Source of the DNA: DASTBU01 sp035711845
GTDB taxonomy: Bacteria > Acidobacteriota > Vicinamibacteria > Vicinamibacterales > 2-12-FULL-66-21
Reading direction: 5' to 3'
Assembly: GCA_035711845.1 (NCBI GenBank)
Contig: DASTBU010000135.1
Span: 1-33,402 of the forward strand
DNA length: 33,402 bases
Part shown: positions 25,505 to 33,163 of the stretch, piece after piece
Layout of the letters: every line of letters starts with the position of its first letter
Position numbering within the stretch: position 1 is the first letter of the stretch
Notes under the pieces: model-generated
What the model saw: only the letters and a program-made list of their open reading frames with translations
The model's database searches: none
Told to the model about the DNA's origin: nothing
Position numbers and translations under genes: made by a program

Positions 25505-26807
25505 CCGGCAGCACCAGCTCGTTCGCCTTCATCCCCGCCGCCTCTGGCGACAACCCGGCATGCCAGGGCGGAATCGGCTTCCTGTCGGGCTGGTACAGCG
25601 TTTCCATCGGTCCCCACACTTTGTCGACCCGGTCCGTGAACAGATCGCCGATCAAGAGGTCCGTAATGGTACCCTGCAGCGCGGGGTACTTCCTGACGAA
25701 CCCTCCGAAGCTGAAGCCGGCGTAATACTCGCAGACCAGCCGCCGCATCCGATCGATTCCCTCGTTGAAGAGCGGGCCCCATCGTCCGAGCTGTGCTTCG
25801 CTCAGATCGCCCGACTCGAGGCCGTCAGTGATGGCGTCGGCGGCGAGCTCGCCCGACTTGAGCGCCAGCAGGACACCGGAGGAGTACAACGGGTCCAGAA
25901 ACCCGAACGCGTCACCGATCAGCACCCATCCATCCCCGGCTACCCTCGTGGATCGGTACGAATAGTCGCGCGTGACGAAATAACCGGTGACGCGGCGGGC
26001 CCCGTCGATGCGCGCCCGCACCGCGGGACACCGCTCGACTTGCTCCTCGTACGTCTGGCCGTGGTTGCTGCGGCCCTTGAACAGCGAATCGAAGGGCGCG
26101 ACGACGCCGACGCTGACGATGTTGTTGTGCTGGGGAATGTACCAGAACCAGCCGCTTCTGTCGGAGGTCTGCAGGACCATGGTCGCGCCTTCGTCGCGGC
26201 CGCTGTCGCGATAGGCCCCCTCCCAGTAGGTCCAGATCGCCCCCTTGTTCAGCACGGGATCCCAGAGCCGGAGCTTGAACCGGTTCTGCAGCAGCGCGGC
26301 CTGGCCGCTTGCATCCACAACGGCGCGCGCGCGGACCTCGCGGCGCTCCCCGTCGGCGTCCTTGATCCGCACGCCGACGGCTTGCTCGCCCTCGAAGATC
26401 ACATCGAGCACGTGGACGCCTTCGCGCGCCTCGACCCCGTGCTCGCGCGCGTTCTCCAGCATCAGCTGGTCGAACTCGCTGCGCACCACCTGCCAGGTCT
26501 GCGAGCACTCGTGCGGCTTGTTGTCCCAGAAATAGAACGGCGCCGAGAGCTTCCCGCTCGCGTTGACGAACTGCACGCTGTACTTCTTGACGAAATGGCT
26601 TCGCTGCATCTTCGGCAGCATGTTCAGCCGTTTCAGCACCCAGTAGGTTTCGGGAATCAGCGACTCGCCGATGTGAAAGCGCGGAAACCGCTCCCGCTCG
26701 AACACGGCGACCTTGTAGCCGCGCTGCGCGATGAGTGTCGAAACCGTCGCGCCTGCCGGCCCGCCGCCAATTACGACGACGTCGAACGCTGGGCTGATGG
26801 GGGGCAT
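25488..26807 (-). CDS. FAD-dependent oxidoreductase/halogenase-like flavoprotein
   Basis: A 439-residue flavoprotein of the FAD-dependent halogenase/geranylgeranyl-reductase group. The Rossmann motif is VVIGGGPAG (about 12-19), followed by FPRFHIGESLIP (about 41-52), the cofactor segment seen in CmlS/PltA-type halogenases. RSGWFWYIP (about 217-225) contains the WxWxIP motif usual for flavin halogenases, and GDAFGFLDPLYSSG is the second FAD contact. Non-halogenating members of the family also carry this motif, and I cannot confirm the active-site Lys, so halogenation is only a possibility. The start is placed at ATG 26807; the upstream in-frame 19 residues come from the GGTTCA array. The gene overlaps the thioesterase and follows the radical SAM gene. 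Confidence 0.88.
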   Translation of the reverse strand: MPPISPAFDVVVIGGGPAGATVSTLIAQRGYKVAVFERERFPRFHIGESLIPETYWVLKRLNMLPKMQRSHFVKKYSVQFVNASGKLSAPFYFWDNKPHECSQTWQVVRSEFDQLMLENAREHGVEAREGVHVLDVIFEGEQAVGVRIKDADGERREVRARAVVDASGQAALLQNRFKLRLWDPVLNKGAIWTYWEGAYRDSGRDEGATMVLQTSDRSGWFWYIPQHNNIVSVGVVAPFDSLFKGRSNHGQTYEEQVERCPAVRARIDGARRVTGYFVTRDYSYRSTRVAGDGWVLIGDAFGFLDPLYSSGVLLALKSGELAADAITDGLESGDLSEAQLGRWGPLFNEGIDRMRRLVCEYYAGFSFGGFVRKYPALQGTITDLLIGDLFTDRVDKVWGPMETLYQPDRKPIPPWHAGLSPEAAGMKANELVLPDGRKP

Positions 26808-26811
26808 GGTT

Positions 26812-26880
26812 TCATGGGGTTCACGGGGTTCAAGGTTCACGGGGTTCGAGGTTCCGGGGTTCACCCTTGAACCCCCTCAA
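26812..26880. repeat. GGTTCAC/GGTTCAA tandem repeat
   Basis: Seven or more 7-9 nt units (ggggttcac, ggttcaa, ggttcac, ggggttcga, ggttccg) fill the 79-nt gap between the flavoprotein and radical SAM genes. They provide the upstream sequence of the flavoprotein start. The word matches the arrays at 6488 and 7669. Confidence 0.82.
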
Positions 26881-26886
26881 CCCACC

Positions 26887-28215
26887 CTATGTGTACCTGA
26901 TCCCCGAATGTTCGGGGAGAAAGAAGCGGTGCAGCAGAACGTCGACCCGCAGCAGGCCGTCGCGGGTGAGCGCGAGGCGATCGGGGCTGTTCTCCGACAG
27001 ATAGCCTTCCGCGTCGAGCGACGCGAGCGGGCCGCGGAAACGATCGCGGACGTTCGCGCCGTACTTGTCGCGGAAGTACCGCGGAGCCACGGCGCCGCGC
27101 TTCAGCTGCAGCACGAACTCGCGAATCATCCGCTCGTCGTGATTGGGACGGTACCCGCGCGCGAGCGGCAGGTCGCCTCGTTCGACGGCAGCGCTGTAAC
27201 TCTCCCACGTGTCGTGATTCTGGAGGTGCACCCCGTTGATGTGTCCGAACGACGCGACACCAAGCCCCGCGAGATCGGCGCCCTGCCACAACCGATCGCG
27301 ATACACGAACGTCGTCGTCGACGGATCCTTGACCGCCGTGTATGCGCTCCCGATGTGATAACCGGCGCGCTCGAGCGCCTCGAATGCTTCGGCGACCCAC
27401 CGCCGCTTCGTCGACCAACCGGCGAGCGGCTCCCGAAACTGTCCCGTCCCCTTCAGCAGGTCGCCGCTGATCGTGGTGTTGTACGGCAGCTCCATCTGGT
27501 AGATGGTGATGCTGTCGGGCTGCATCTCGAGCGTCCGCTCGATGCAGGATTGCCAGTTCTCGTCGGATTCGCCGAGCATGCCGGCGATGAGATCGATGTT
27601 GATCTGGGGAAAGCCGATCTCGCGCGCGTACTGGAAGGTCCGCAGGATCTCGGGCGAGCGGTGCGCCCGGCCGTTCACTTCGAGGATCCGGTCGTCGAAG
27701 TTCTCCACGCCCAGGCTGAGACGCGTCACGCCCATGCGGCGAATCGCGTCGAGCTTCGGCTCGGTGAGCGTGCCCGGCTCGCATTCGAATGTGATTTCTT
27801 CAGCCGTGTCCCAGGGCGTCGCCCCGGTCAAGCGCTCAACGAGCCCTTCGAGCTGCCGGGTCGACAGAAACGACGGGGTGCCGCCCCCGAAATAGACGAA
27901 GTCGAGCGGGCGCCCGGCCATGGCCGCAGTCTGCTGATAGAGCTCCCACTCCCGCGCGAGCACGTCCAGATACTGCTCGACCTCACGGGCGTTCTTGTCC
28001 GTGTACACGCGGAAGTAGCAGAAATGGCAGCGCTTGCGGCAGAAAGGAATGTGAAGATACAGGCCGAGCGGCTGGTCGGCGGCCGAGCTCGCGAGCGCGG
28101 CCTTGCCCTCGGCGACACTGTCGGCGTTCCACACCGAAAATGGGGGGTAATTCGCTACGAAGTAGCTGCCAACGTCGGTCTGATCGACTTTCGAGACTGG
28201 GTAGATTTCCGGCAC
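26887..28215 (-). CDS. HemN/HemW-type radical SAM protein (coproporphyrinogen III oxidase-like)
   Basis: A 442-residue radical SAM enzyme of the HemN/HemW superfamily. The [4Fe-4S] motif is CRKRCHFC (Cys about 59, 63, 66) inside YLHIPFC, followed by FGGGTPSFLS, the SAM-binding glycine-rich stretch. The C-terminal HemN-like domain (LQNHDTWESYSAAVERG to RVDVLLHRFFL) is present. The group includes oxygen-independent coproporphyrinogen oxidase, the heme chaperone HemW and ring-opening heme enzymes (HutW/ChuW). This sequence has the CHFCYFRVYTDKN variant and is not clearly any one of these. No heme-uptake gene is near. The start is GTG at 28215. Its operon partners are a halogenase-like flavoprotein and a thioesterase, so an unassigned biosynthetic role is plausible. 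Confidence 0.88.
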   Translation of the reverse strand: MPEIYPVSKVDQTDVGSYFVANYPPFSVWNADSVAEGKAALASSAADQPLGLYLHIPFCRKRCHFCYFRVYTDKNAREVEQYLDVLAREWELYQQTAAMAGRPLDFVYFGGGTPSFLSTRQLEGLVERLTGATPWDTAEEITFECEPGTLTEPKLDAIRRMGVTRLSLGVENFDDRILEVNGRAHRSPEILRTFQYAREIGFPQINIDLIAGMLGESDENWQSCIERTLEMQPDSITIYQMELPYNTTISGDLLKGTGQFREPLAGWSTKRRWVAEAFEALERAGYHIGSAYTAVKDPSTTTFVYRDRLWQGADLAGLGVASFGHINGVHLQNHDTWESYSAAVERGDLPLARGYRPNHDERMIREFVLQLKRGAVAPRYFRDKYGANVRDRFRGPLASLDAEGYLSENSPDRLALTRDGLLRVDVLLHRFFLPEHSGIRYT

Positions 28216-28240
28216 GTAGTTATTATTACGTCCGGAACGG
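28216..28240 (-). promoter_or_regulatory. Candidate -10 element for the radical SAM operon
   Basis: On the minus strand a taataat run lies 6 nt before the GTG start codon, an AT-rich island in otherwise GC-rich DNA. If used as a -10 box, the transcript would begin at or next to the start codon (leaderless). No clear -35 is seen. Confidence 0.35.
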
Positions 28241-28348
28241 CCGATCCGCTTCTCCGCACCTCGTCAGCCGTCACACCCGTCGTCACATCTGCAGGTCGGA
28301 GGACAGTTGGCCGTTCGAGAATCCGGGGAGCGGCTGACGGGAAGACCA

Positions 28349-28705
28349 CTAGCCGGCGACGGCCGTGATCTCGGAGGGACTGCAAAAGGAGCGCAGCCAG
28401 CCAAGGTCGTAGTCGGATCGTTCTGCCATCGGCGCGGTGGCCACCCTGAGCGTGCGGTAGTTCTGGTCCAGCGACACGATCTCCTCTGGTCCGATCAGAG
28501 AGCAGCGGCCGCGACCACCCGATGTGTCCACCACCAGGTATCGGAGCCGCCGTTGGTCGGCATCGACCAGGACGCCCACCAGACGCCCGAGCCGCTCGTT
28601 GTCCAACCCTCGCAATTCCAGGCCGACCATGTAGCCGGCCGGACCCCTGACCTCGGCCGCGGGGAGGTAACACAGCTGCGTGGCATTCTCGGTTGTGATC
28701 TGCAT
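28349..28705 (-). CDS. PRC-barrel domain protein
   Basis: A 118-residue protein with a PRC-barrel domain (about 20-95): EVRGPAGYMVGLELRGLDNERLGRLVGVLVDADQ..RYLVVDTSG, then SLIGPEEIVSLDQNYRTLRV. PRC barrels are small beta-sheet domains in photosynthetic reaction centre H subunits, the ribosome maturation factor RimM and many stress proteins. No RimM N-terminal domain or membrane helix is present. The position between the radical SAM gene and a ferredoxin (159 nt away) does not point to a function. Confidence 0.78.
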   Translation of the reverse strand: MQITTENATQLCYLPAAEVRGPAGYMVGLELRGLDNERLGRLVGVLVDADQRRLRYLVVDTSGGRGRCSLIGPEEIVSLDQNYRTLRVATAPMAERSDYDLGWLRSFCSPSEITAVAG

Positions 28706-28864
28706 GGCGTCCGTCCACGCCCTGCAGCAGCAACCCCAATGCCAGCGATGAAACGCGATTTTTCAGGCCTTCGTGCAGCCTCGGGCCGAGAACACGCCGG
28801 AAATCCGCGGGAAATTCGCCGCCCGGCCGGGAAATACCCCGTGCCCGAGGCGGCGGCCTGACAG

Positions 28865-29233
28865 CTACGTGTGGGCGGCCTGACGTTCTTTCGGATCGAT
28901 TGCCATCAGATCCTGATGGCTCTCGACGTGCGCCTGGACGATCGCCTCGGCGCGGGCCATGGCGTCCGTATCTCCGTTCCGATAGATGTCGTTGGCGGGG
29001 ATCAGATCCTTCTGGCTCGAGGGCGTCGAGTCGTGACTGTCGTATATCGCCGCCACCGGGCAGGCAGGGACGCACGCCCCGCAGTCGATGCACTCCTCCG
29101 GATGGATGTAGAGCATCGTCGCAGTTTCGAACTCCGGCTCGTCCTTGCGCGGATGGATGCAATCGACCGGACAGACGTCGACACAGGCGGTGTCCTTGGT
29201 CCCGATACACGGATCGGTGATGACAAAGGGCAT
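28865..29233 (-). CDS. fdxA: Seven-iron ferredoxin (3Fe-4S/4Fe-4S)
   Basis: A 122-residue soluble electron carrier. Cysteines at about 9, 17 and 58 fit the [3Fe-4S] site and those at 21, 48, 51 and 54 the [4Fe-4S] site, with a free Cys near 25, the pattern of Azotobacter ferredoxin I and Thermus ferredoxin. The sequence opens MPFVITDPCI and contains CVDVCPVDCI and CIDCGACVPACPV. The C-terminal extension of about 60 residues is typical of this class. A GAGGAG ribosome site precedes the ATG at 29233. It could donate electrons to the nearby radical SAM enzyme, but that is inference from position only. Confidence 0.9.
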   Translation of the reverse strand: MPFVITDPCIGTKDTACVDVCPVDCIHPRKDEPEFETATMLYIHPEECIDCGACVPACPVAAIYDSHDSTPSSQKDLIPANDIYRNGDTDAMARAEAIVQAHVESHQDLMAIDPKERQAAHT

Positions 29234-29677
29234 GGAAACTCCTCGAATACCTTAATGGCGTCCTGCCACTCGGGCAGAACGCCGACGCGCTTCTTGGCGC
29301 GATCGACCAACCCGGGCTCTTCGGGCGGGGCTGCAGCATAGCGCCCTGCCCCTGCCAGCGCCAGTCACCGACGGCCCGGGTTCCTCTCTCGGCTGACTGG
29401 TAACGGACCACAAGTGGTCTTGACCGCTCAGAACCTGCGCTATCGAGTCAAGTTTGTCGGGTTAACACCGTCTCCGCGCCTGCCCCGCCGAAGCGCAAAA
29501 CGCGAAGGCGAGCCAGTGCGGGGGTTATCAAATAATGCGATCCAGCGAGGCGGAGCCTCAAGGGTCTGAGGCGCACCCTCGCTAGACATTACCCCAAACG
29601 GGATGGGTTGCAAATCGATCCGCAGGAAGGTGGACGTGGACTGGCTGAATCCGAAGAGAGCCTGGAGGCGAGTCCTG
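29234..29677. other. Gene-free gap between ferredoxin and barrel protein
   Basis: The 444-nt gap contains the ferredoxin ribosome site, an accac-aa-gtggt inverted repeat (29409-29420) and the hairpin at 29545-29582. No ORF with recognisable protein features occurs on either strand. Much of it is GC-rich, with an AT-rich patch (ttatcaaataatg) near 29525. Confidence 0.5.
29545..29582 (-). terminator. Nested stem-loop after the barrel-protein gene
   Basis: An outer stem gcgagg/cctcgc (29545-29550 and 29577-29582) encloses an inner stem gcctca/tgaggc (29555-29560 and 29567-29572) with a six-base loop. On the minus strand it lies about 95 nt after the barrel gene stop and is followed by the moderately T-rich sequence gcattatttgat. 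It is a possible terminator or a structured RNA element. No pure U-tract follows. Confidence 0.4.
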
Positions 29678-30595
29678 CTAGTCCCGAACGTTGAACGCGA
29701 AGGCAACGCCGCTCGAGATCGAGACGGTGGCGCTGTTGGCATCGTGCCTCGAGATCGTGCGTCCGACGGCGCCAAAGACCGACATCCCGGGCAGGACCGC
29801 AACCGCGGCGCTCCCACTCAGATCCGTGCGCGACTGGGTCAGTCCGAGCGCCACGCTCAAGTCGTCCTTCCTCACCGAATGCGAGCGGCTGATCGATCCG
29901 GTGATCCATACACGTTCGGAGAGGGCGAGCTCCATGGCGCCGCTTGCGAAGAGCGCGCCGCGCGAAAAGTATCCCGCGCTGCCGAATGCGCGCACAGGAC
30001 CCTGCCGGATTTCGATGCTCCCCGGGAGCGCCCAACTGAACCGCGAGGCGTCAGGCGGCGCGTAGCTGAGGATCTCGACGAGCGGCGTCGCTGAGAAGCC
30101 GACGCGGCGTCCGGGCATCGAAGGATCGCGCAGCTGGATCTTCGTGCTCAGGTACAGATCGCCGAGCCCGCGCGCGATGGGCCCGCCGGGCACGCCGGCG
30201 TGATAATACGGAGCGCTGAGGCCAACCTGAATCCTGCGGGTGAGCGCGATGCTGCCATCGATCACGGGCGCGTCGAGCTCGCGATACGCGGGCGTCCGCC
30301 AGTACGAGAACGCCAGGGTGACGCTCCCCGCCCCTTCAGGCATCACGGTCGCATCGTCGAGCCACGAGCCAAAGGTGCGAATGCCGGTTCCGGAGATCTG
30401 GAGCTCCGGGGAACCGGCCGCGGAGGGTCCACTGGCGGTCAACTGGTTCTTGTAGTGACCGTAGGCATGGCCATTGCCATGACCGTTTCCCTGCGCGGCA
30501 GCGGCGCGCGGGTACAGCGCGCACGCAGTGATGCAGAACACCGCGAGGTAGCCCGCGGTGCTCATCCGCGCGCCCCGGCACCTGACGTCATGCAT
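29678..30595 (-). CDS. Outer-membrane beta-barrel-like protein
   Basis: A 305-residue exported protein. A signal peptide (about 11-35) ends at AAAAQ, and the mature protein opens with a Gly-Asn-His stretch (GNGHGNGHAYGH). The rest alternates polar and hydrophobic residues in about a dozen 8-10 residue strands (for example ITGSISRSHSV, LSGSAAVAVL), and the C-terminus is VAFAFNVRD, a beta-strand end as in outer-membrane barrels. I recognise no specific family; a transporter or porin-like role is only a guess. The ATG at 30595 overlaps the upstream gene stop by 8 nt; ATG 30565 is an alternative that begins at the signal peptide proper. Confidence 0.72.
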   Translation of the reverse strand: MHDVRCRGARMSTAGYLAVFCITACALYPRAAAAQGNGHGNGHAYGHYKNQLTASGPSAAGSPELQISGTGIRTFGSWLDDATVMPEGAGSVTLAFSYWRTPAYRELDAPVIDGSIALTRRIQVGLSAPYYHAGVPGGPIARGLGDLYLSTKIQLRDPSMPGRRVGFSATPLVEILSYAPPDASRFSWALPGSIEIRQGPVRAFGSAGYFSRGALFASGAMELALSERVWITGSISRSHSVRKDDLSVALGLTQSRTDLSGSAAVAVLPGMSVFGAVGRTISRHDANSATVSISSGVAFAFNVRD

Positions 30596-31403
30596 CGGAC
30601 CCGCCGCCCGACCCGTTGGGCTTTGTCTTCTTCTTCGAATTCGCGGAGGTCTGCGCCTCCTGTTCGCTCTGGTAGATCATCCCCTGCGCGTCGTATTCAG
30701 CGCGCTGGGCCTCGATGGTTCCGCTGGCGGTCGGCTTCAGGGTCTGGATGGACTGGCCAAGGCTGACGTGCTCGTCGACCATCTTCATCTTGAGATCGGC
30801 GAACGGGATGCCCAGGTTGCTCGAGACGTTGACCGCCGCGACGAACTGACCGAGATTCCTGAACCCGGCGGCCGCCTCCATCAGATCGGTCCCGGCGGGC
30901 AGGCGCGAGCGCAGTTTGTTCGCCAGGTTCGTATTCTTCTGCAGCTTCTGCTGCGCAGGCGTCAGCGTCGTTGTTGTCGCAGTCGACGTTGTCGCTGGCG
31001 AGTCGGTCGTCGGCGACGTCGTCGTGGCGGTGGGCGATGCGGACTTGGCGGTTTTTTTCTCGCTGGTCGTCGTGTCCTTCGCCGACTTCGTGTTCTTTGC
31101 AGTGGTGGTAGTGGTGGGCGACTTCGTGGTCTTCGCAGCCGACGCGCCGGATTTACCCTTCGGGGCCGTCGCCGTGCCGTTCACCTTCGTTTTCGTCGGC
31201 CCCGACTTCGCGGACGTCGGCTTGACGGTCGGACCTTTCGCAGCCACGGGCGCCGCCGCCTTCGGCCCTTGCGTGGGCTTGGCGGCCGAGGCCTGCGGCT
31301 TCGGCGCCTTCGACGCTCCACGGCCGTTCCCCTGGGCAATCAGTGACACGCTCGACAGCAGGAACAACACCGCCGTCGCCGCGATGGCAATTTTCGCGCG
31401 CAT
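30588..31403 (-). CDS. Secreted Thr/Lys/Ala-rich protein with conserved C-terminal domain
   Basis: A 271-residue exported protein of unknown function. The signal peptide (about 1-24) is followed by QGNGRGASK and then about 120 residues of low-complexity Thr, Lys, Ser and Ala, such as a Thr-rich linker around SPTTTTTAKNTKSAKD. The last 120 residues look folded: a helical domain from LTPAQQKLQKNTNLANKLRSRLP through FRNLGQFVAAVNVSSNLGI to HVSLGQSIQTLKP. The linker resembles a cell-surface stalk. Mature N-termini of this and the next protein share QGNG. A GGAGGG ribosome site precedes the ATG, with a GC-rich hairpin (31423-31437) in the leader. Its stop lies inside the start of the barrel gene. 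Confidence 0.72.
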   Translation of the reverse strand: MRAKIAIAATAVLFLLSSVSLIAQGNGRGASKAPKPQASAAKPTQGPKAAAPVAAKGPTVKPTSAKSGPTKTKVNGTATAPKGKSGASAAKTTKSPTTTTTAKNTKSAKDTTTSEKKTAKSASPTATTTSPTTDSPATTSTATTTTLTPAQQKLQKNTNLANKLRSRLPAGTDLMEAAAGFRNLGQFVAAVNVSSNLGIPFADLKMKMVDEHVSLGQSIQTLKPTASGTIEAQRAEYDAQGMIYQSEQEAQTSANSKKKTKPNGSGGGSDA

Positions 31404-31579
31404 ATATCGATCCCTCCCCCGAGGGCGCAGTTCGCCCCTGGCAGGGCGGGCGCAAGGGGTGTTCCGCTTTTTTGGAGAAGCCCAACCCTCGGAGGGTCAG
31501 ACACTTGCGCGCGAGTTAACCCGTTCAGGTGCGACAGATGGATTACGGCCCTGAAAGAGGAGCAGCGGATTGGAGATCG
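31404..31579. other. GC-rich intergenic DNA with hairpins upstream of the Thr/Lys-rich gene
   Basis: The gap between divergent genes (31404-31871, 468 nt) begins with GC-rich sequence containing the hairpin gggcg-cagtt-cgccc (31423-31437) and a ccct..aggg pair nearby. The 17-nt repeat array follows. I see no riboswitch consensus that I trust in this stretch. The promoters of both divergent genes should lie in this region, but I cannot place them. Confidence 0.45.
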
Positions 31580-31697
31580 AAGGGGACTGGCACTCTAAGG
31601 GGACAGGCACCCTAAGGGGACAGGCTCTCTAAGGGGACAGGCACCCTAAGGGGACAGGCACTCTAAGGGGACAGGTGCCTTAAGGAGCCTGTCCCCT
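31580..31697. repeat. 17-nt tandem array ending in a palindrome (GGGGACAGGC family)
   Basis: Six consecutive units of aaggggac(a/t)ggcactct-like sequence have an exact 17-nt period: 31580, 31597, 31614, 31631, 31648 and 31665. The last unit and the following 31682-31697 sequence aaggagcctgtcccct form a near-perfect palindrome with one mismatch region. The word resembles the GGGGACAGGC repeats I recall as REP-type elements often tied to Y1/RAYT transposases, but no transposase is nearby. Confidence 0.88.
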
Positions 31698-31871
31698 GGC
31701 GATCAATCGACGCCGGCGTGGTGCTCCTGTCGATGGCGTTCATTGAGCTGAACGTTGTGGGCCATCTGCTTCGGCGGGGCGCGGAGTCGTTAGCTCTCGG
31801 CGGTTGGGAATTGGATCTTCTGAGTACCTCATGACATGATCTCGGGCGCCTCGAGGGCATCGGCAGGACAT

Positions 31872-33116
31872 ATGTCGCTACAGAAACTCAGCGCCGCGCT
31901 GGCAGCGGAAGTCGAAAAGCTGGAACAGGAAGGCCGCGCGAAGGCGCCGGAGCGCATTATCGTCAAGTACCTGCCGCCGGCTGGCGCGCGCGGGCCGCGG
32001 TACCAGCTCGAGGGGAGCGATCGCGAGTACCTGCGGATGAACAGCAATAGTTACCTGTCGCTGTCGAATCATCCGCGCGTGCTGGCGGCCGCAGACGAAG
32101 CATCGCATGCATTCGGTGCCGGTCCCGGTGCCGTACGGTTCATCGATGGCACGTTGGCGCCGCACCGCGATCTCGAGCAGCGGATCGCGCGCTTCGTGGA
32201 TCGTCCGGCGGCGCGCATCTTCAACTCGGCCTACACGACGGTGCTGGGCGTGGCCATCACGCTGTCGGGTCCCGACACCTACTGGATCGGCGACGAGTTG
32301 AACCACAACTGCATCATCCGCGCGATGCGCATCGCCAATGTACCGTCCGAGCAGCGTGCCATCTTCAAGCACAACGACCTCGCGGCGCTCGAGGAACACC
32401 TCGAACGAGTACCCGATGGCGTCGGACGCGTCGTGGTCATCTTCGACGGCATCTTCAGCATGCGTGGGGATCACGCGCCAGTGGACAGGATTGCCGCGCT
32501 CGTTGCGCGCCACGAGCGCCGATTTCGTGACGGGGTCATCACCGTCATGGATGATTCGCACGGCATCGCGGCTTACGGAACAACGGGACGCGGAACCGAG
32601 GAGCACAGCGGGGCTCGCGTCGACATCTTCGTCGGCACGTTCGGGAAGGCATTCGGTGTCAACGGCGGCTTCGTCGCCGGCAGCGTGGAGGTGATCGAGG
32701 CGGTCCGGCAGAAGGCCGATACGTACATCTACACGAACCCGCTCGGTCCGGCGGATTGCGCCGCCGCCCTGGCCGCGGTCGATGTTGCCGACGACCCGGA
32801 AGGACGTAAGCGCCTCGCGCATTTGAAGGCGCGGACGGATCAGTTTCGCGTGGGGCTCCAGGATCTCGGCTTCGAGTCCATTCCCGGTCCGCATCCAGTC
32901 GTCCCGCTGATGGTGCGTGATACCGCGCGGTGCCGGGCGATGGTCAATGGGCTGTTCGAGGCCGGCATCCTCGCGGTCGGCCTGACGTTTCCAGTAGTGC
33001 CTCGCGGCGACGAGACGATCCGCTTCCAGATCAACGCGGCGCACACGGAATCCGACATCGGCAAGGTCCTCGACACGCTGGCTGCCATGCGCTCAATCAA
33101 GCACGGCCAATCCTGA
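31872..33116 (+). CDS. Alpha-oxoamine synthase (glycine C-acetyltransferase/AONS family, PLP)
   Basis: A 414-residue PLP enzyme of the alpha-oxoamine synthase family (KBL, BioF, HemA, SPT), which condenses an amino acid with an acyl-CoA and releases CO2. The PLP lysine is in GTFGKAFG (about 259). The cofactor Asp/His pair is in DDSHGIAAYG (about 227 and 230), and DELNHNC supplies the stacking His (about 145). Members of this family differ in substrate, and I cannot separate KBL from BioF or SPT here; no tdh, bioD or sphingolipid gene is adjacent. The start is ATG 31872, with an agga ribosome site 4 nt upstream; an in-frame ATG lies at 31836 but has no site. The C-terminal part is normal, so the enzyme is probably active. 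Confidence 0.9.
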   Translation: MSLQKLSAALAAEVEKLEQEGRAKAPERIIVKYLPPAGARGPRYQLEGSDREYLRMNSNSYLSLSNHPRVLAAADEASHAFGAGPGAVRFIDGTLAPHRDLEQRIARFVDRPAARIFNSAYTTVLGVAITLSGPDTYWIGDELNHNCIIRAMRIANVPSEQRAIFKHNDLAALEEHLERVPDGVGRVVVIFDGIFSMRGDHAPVDRIAALVARHERRFRDGVITVMDDSHGIAAYGTTGRGTEEHSGARVDIFVGTFGKAFGVNGGFVAGSVEVIEAVRQKADTYIYTNPLGPADCAAALAAVDVADDPEGRKRLAHLKARTDQFRVGLQDLGFESIPGPHPVVPLMVRDTARCRAMVNGLFEAGILAVGLTFPVVPRGDETIRFQINAAHTESDIGKVLDTLAAMRSIKHGQS

Positions 33117-33151
33117 CTCTGCAGAGCGCCTGCATGTCGACAAGACGTGGA

Positions 33152-33157
33152 TATACT
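33152..33157 (+). promoter_or_regulatory. Candidate -10 element, leaderless promoter
   Basis: A tatact hexamer lies 6 nt before the ATG of the M14 peptidase. Its spacing would place transcription start near the start codon, giving a leaderless transcript. There is no good -35 and no ribosome site before the ATG. Confidence 0.4.
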
Positions 33158-33163
33158 CCGCGC

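Noticed and set aside
26887..28215. Authentic coproporphyrinogen dehydrogenase HemN or heme-degrading HutW
   Set aside because: Only the superfamily features are certain; no heme-biosynthesis or heme-uptake gene is adjacent, so no specific name is given.
29234..29310. Small gene in the ferredoxin upstream region (MVDRAKKRVGVLPEWQD...)
   Set aside because: The frame continues out of frame into ferredoxin sequence and has no ribosome site; only about 25 codons lie outside the ferredoxin gene.
31404..31500. Cyclic-di-GMP (GEMM) riboswitch in the leader of the Thr/Lys-rich gene
   Set aside because: GC-rich stems exist but the conserved GEMM cores are missing.
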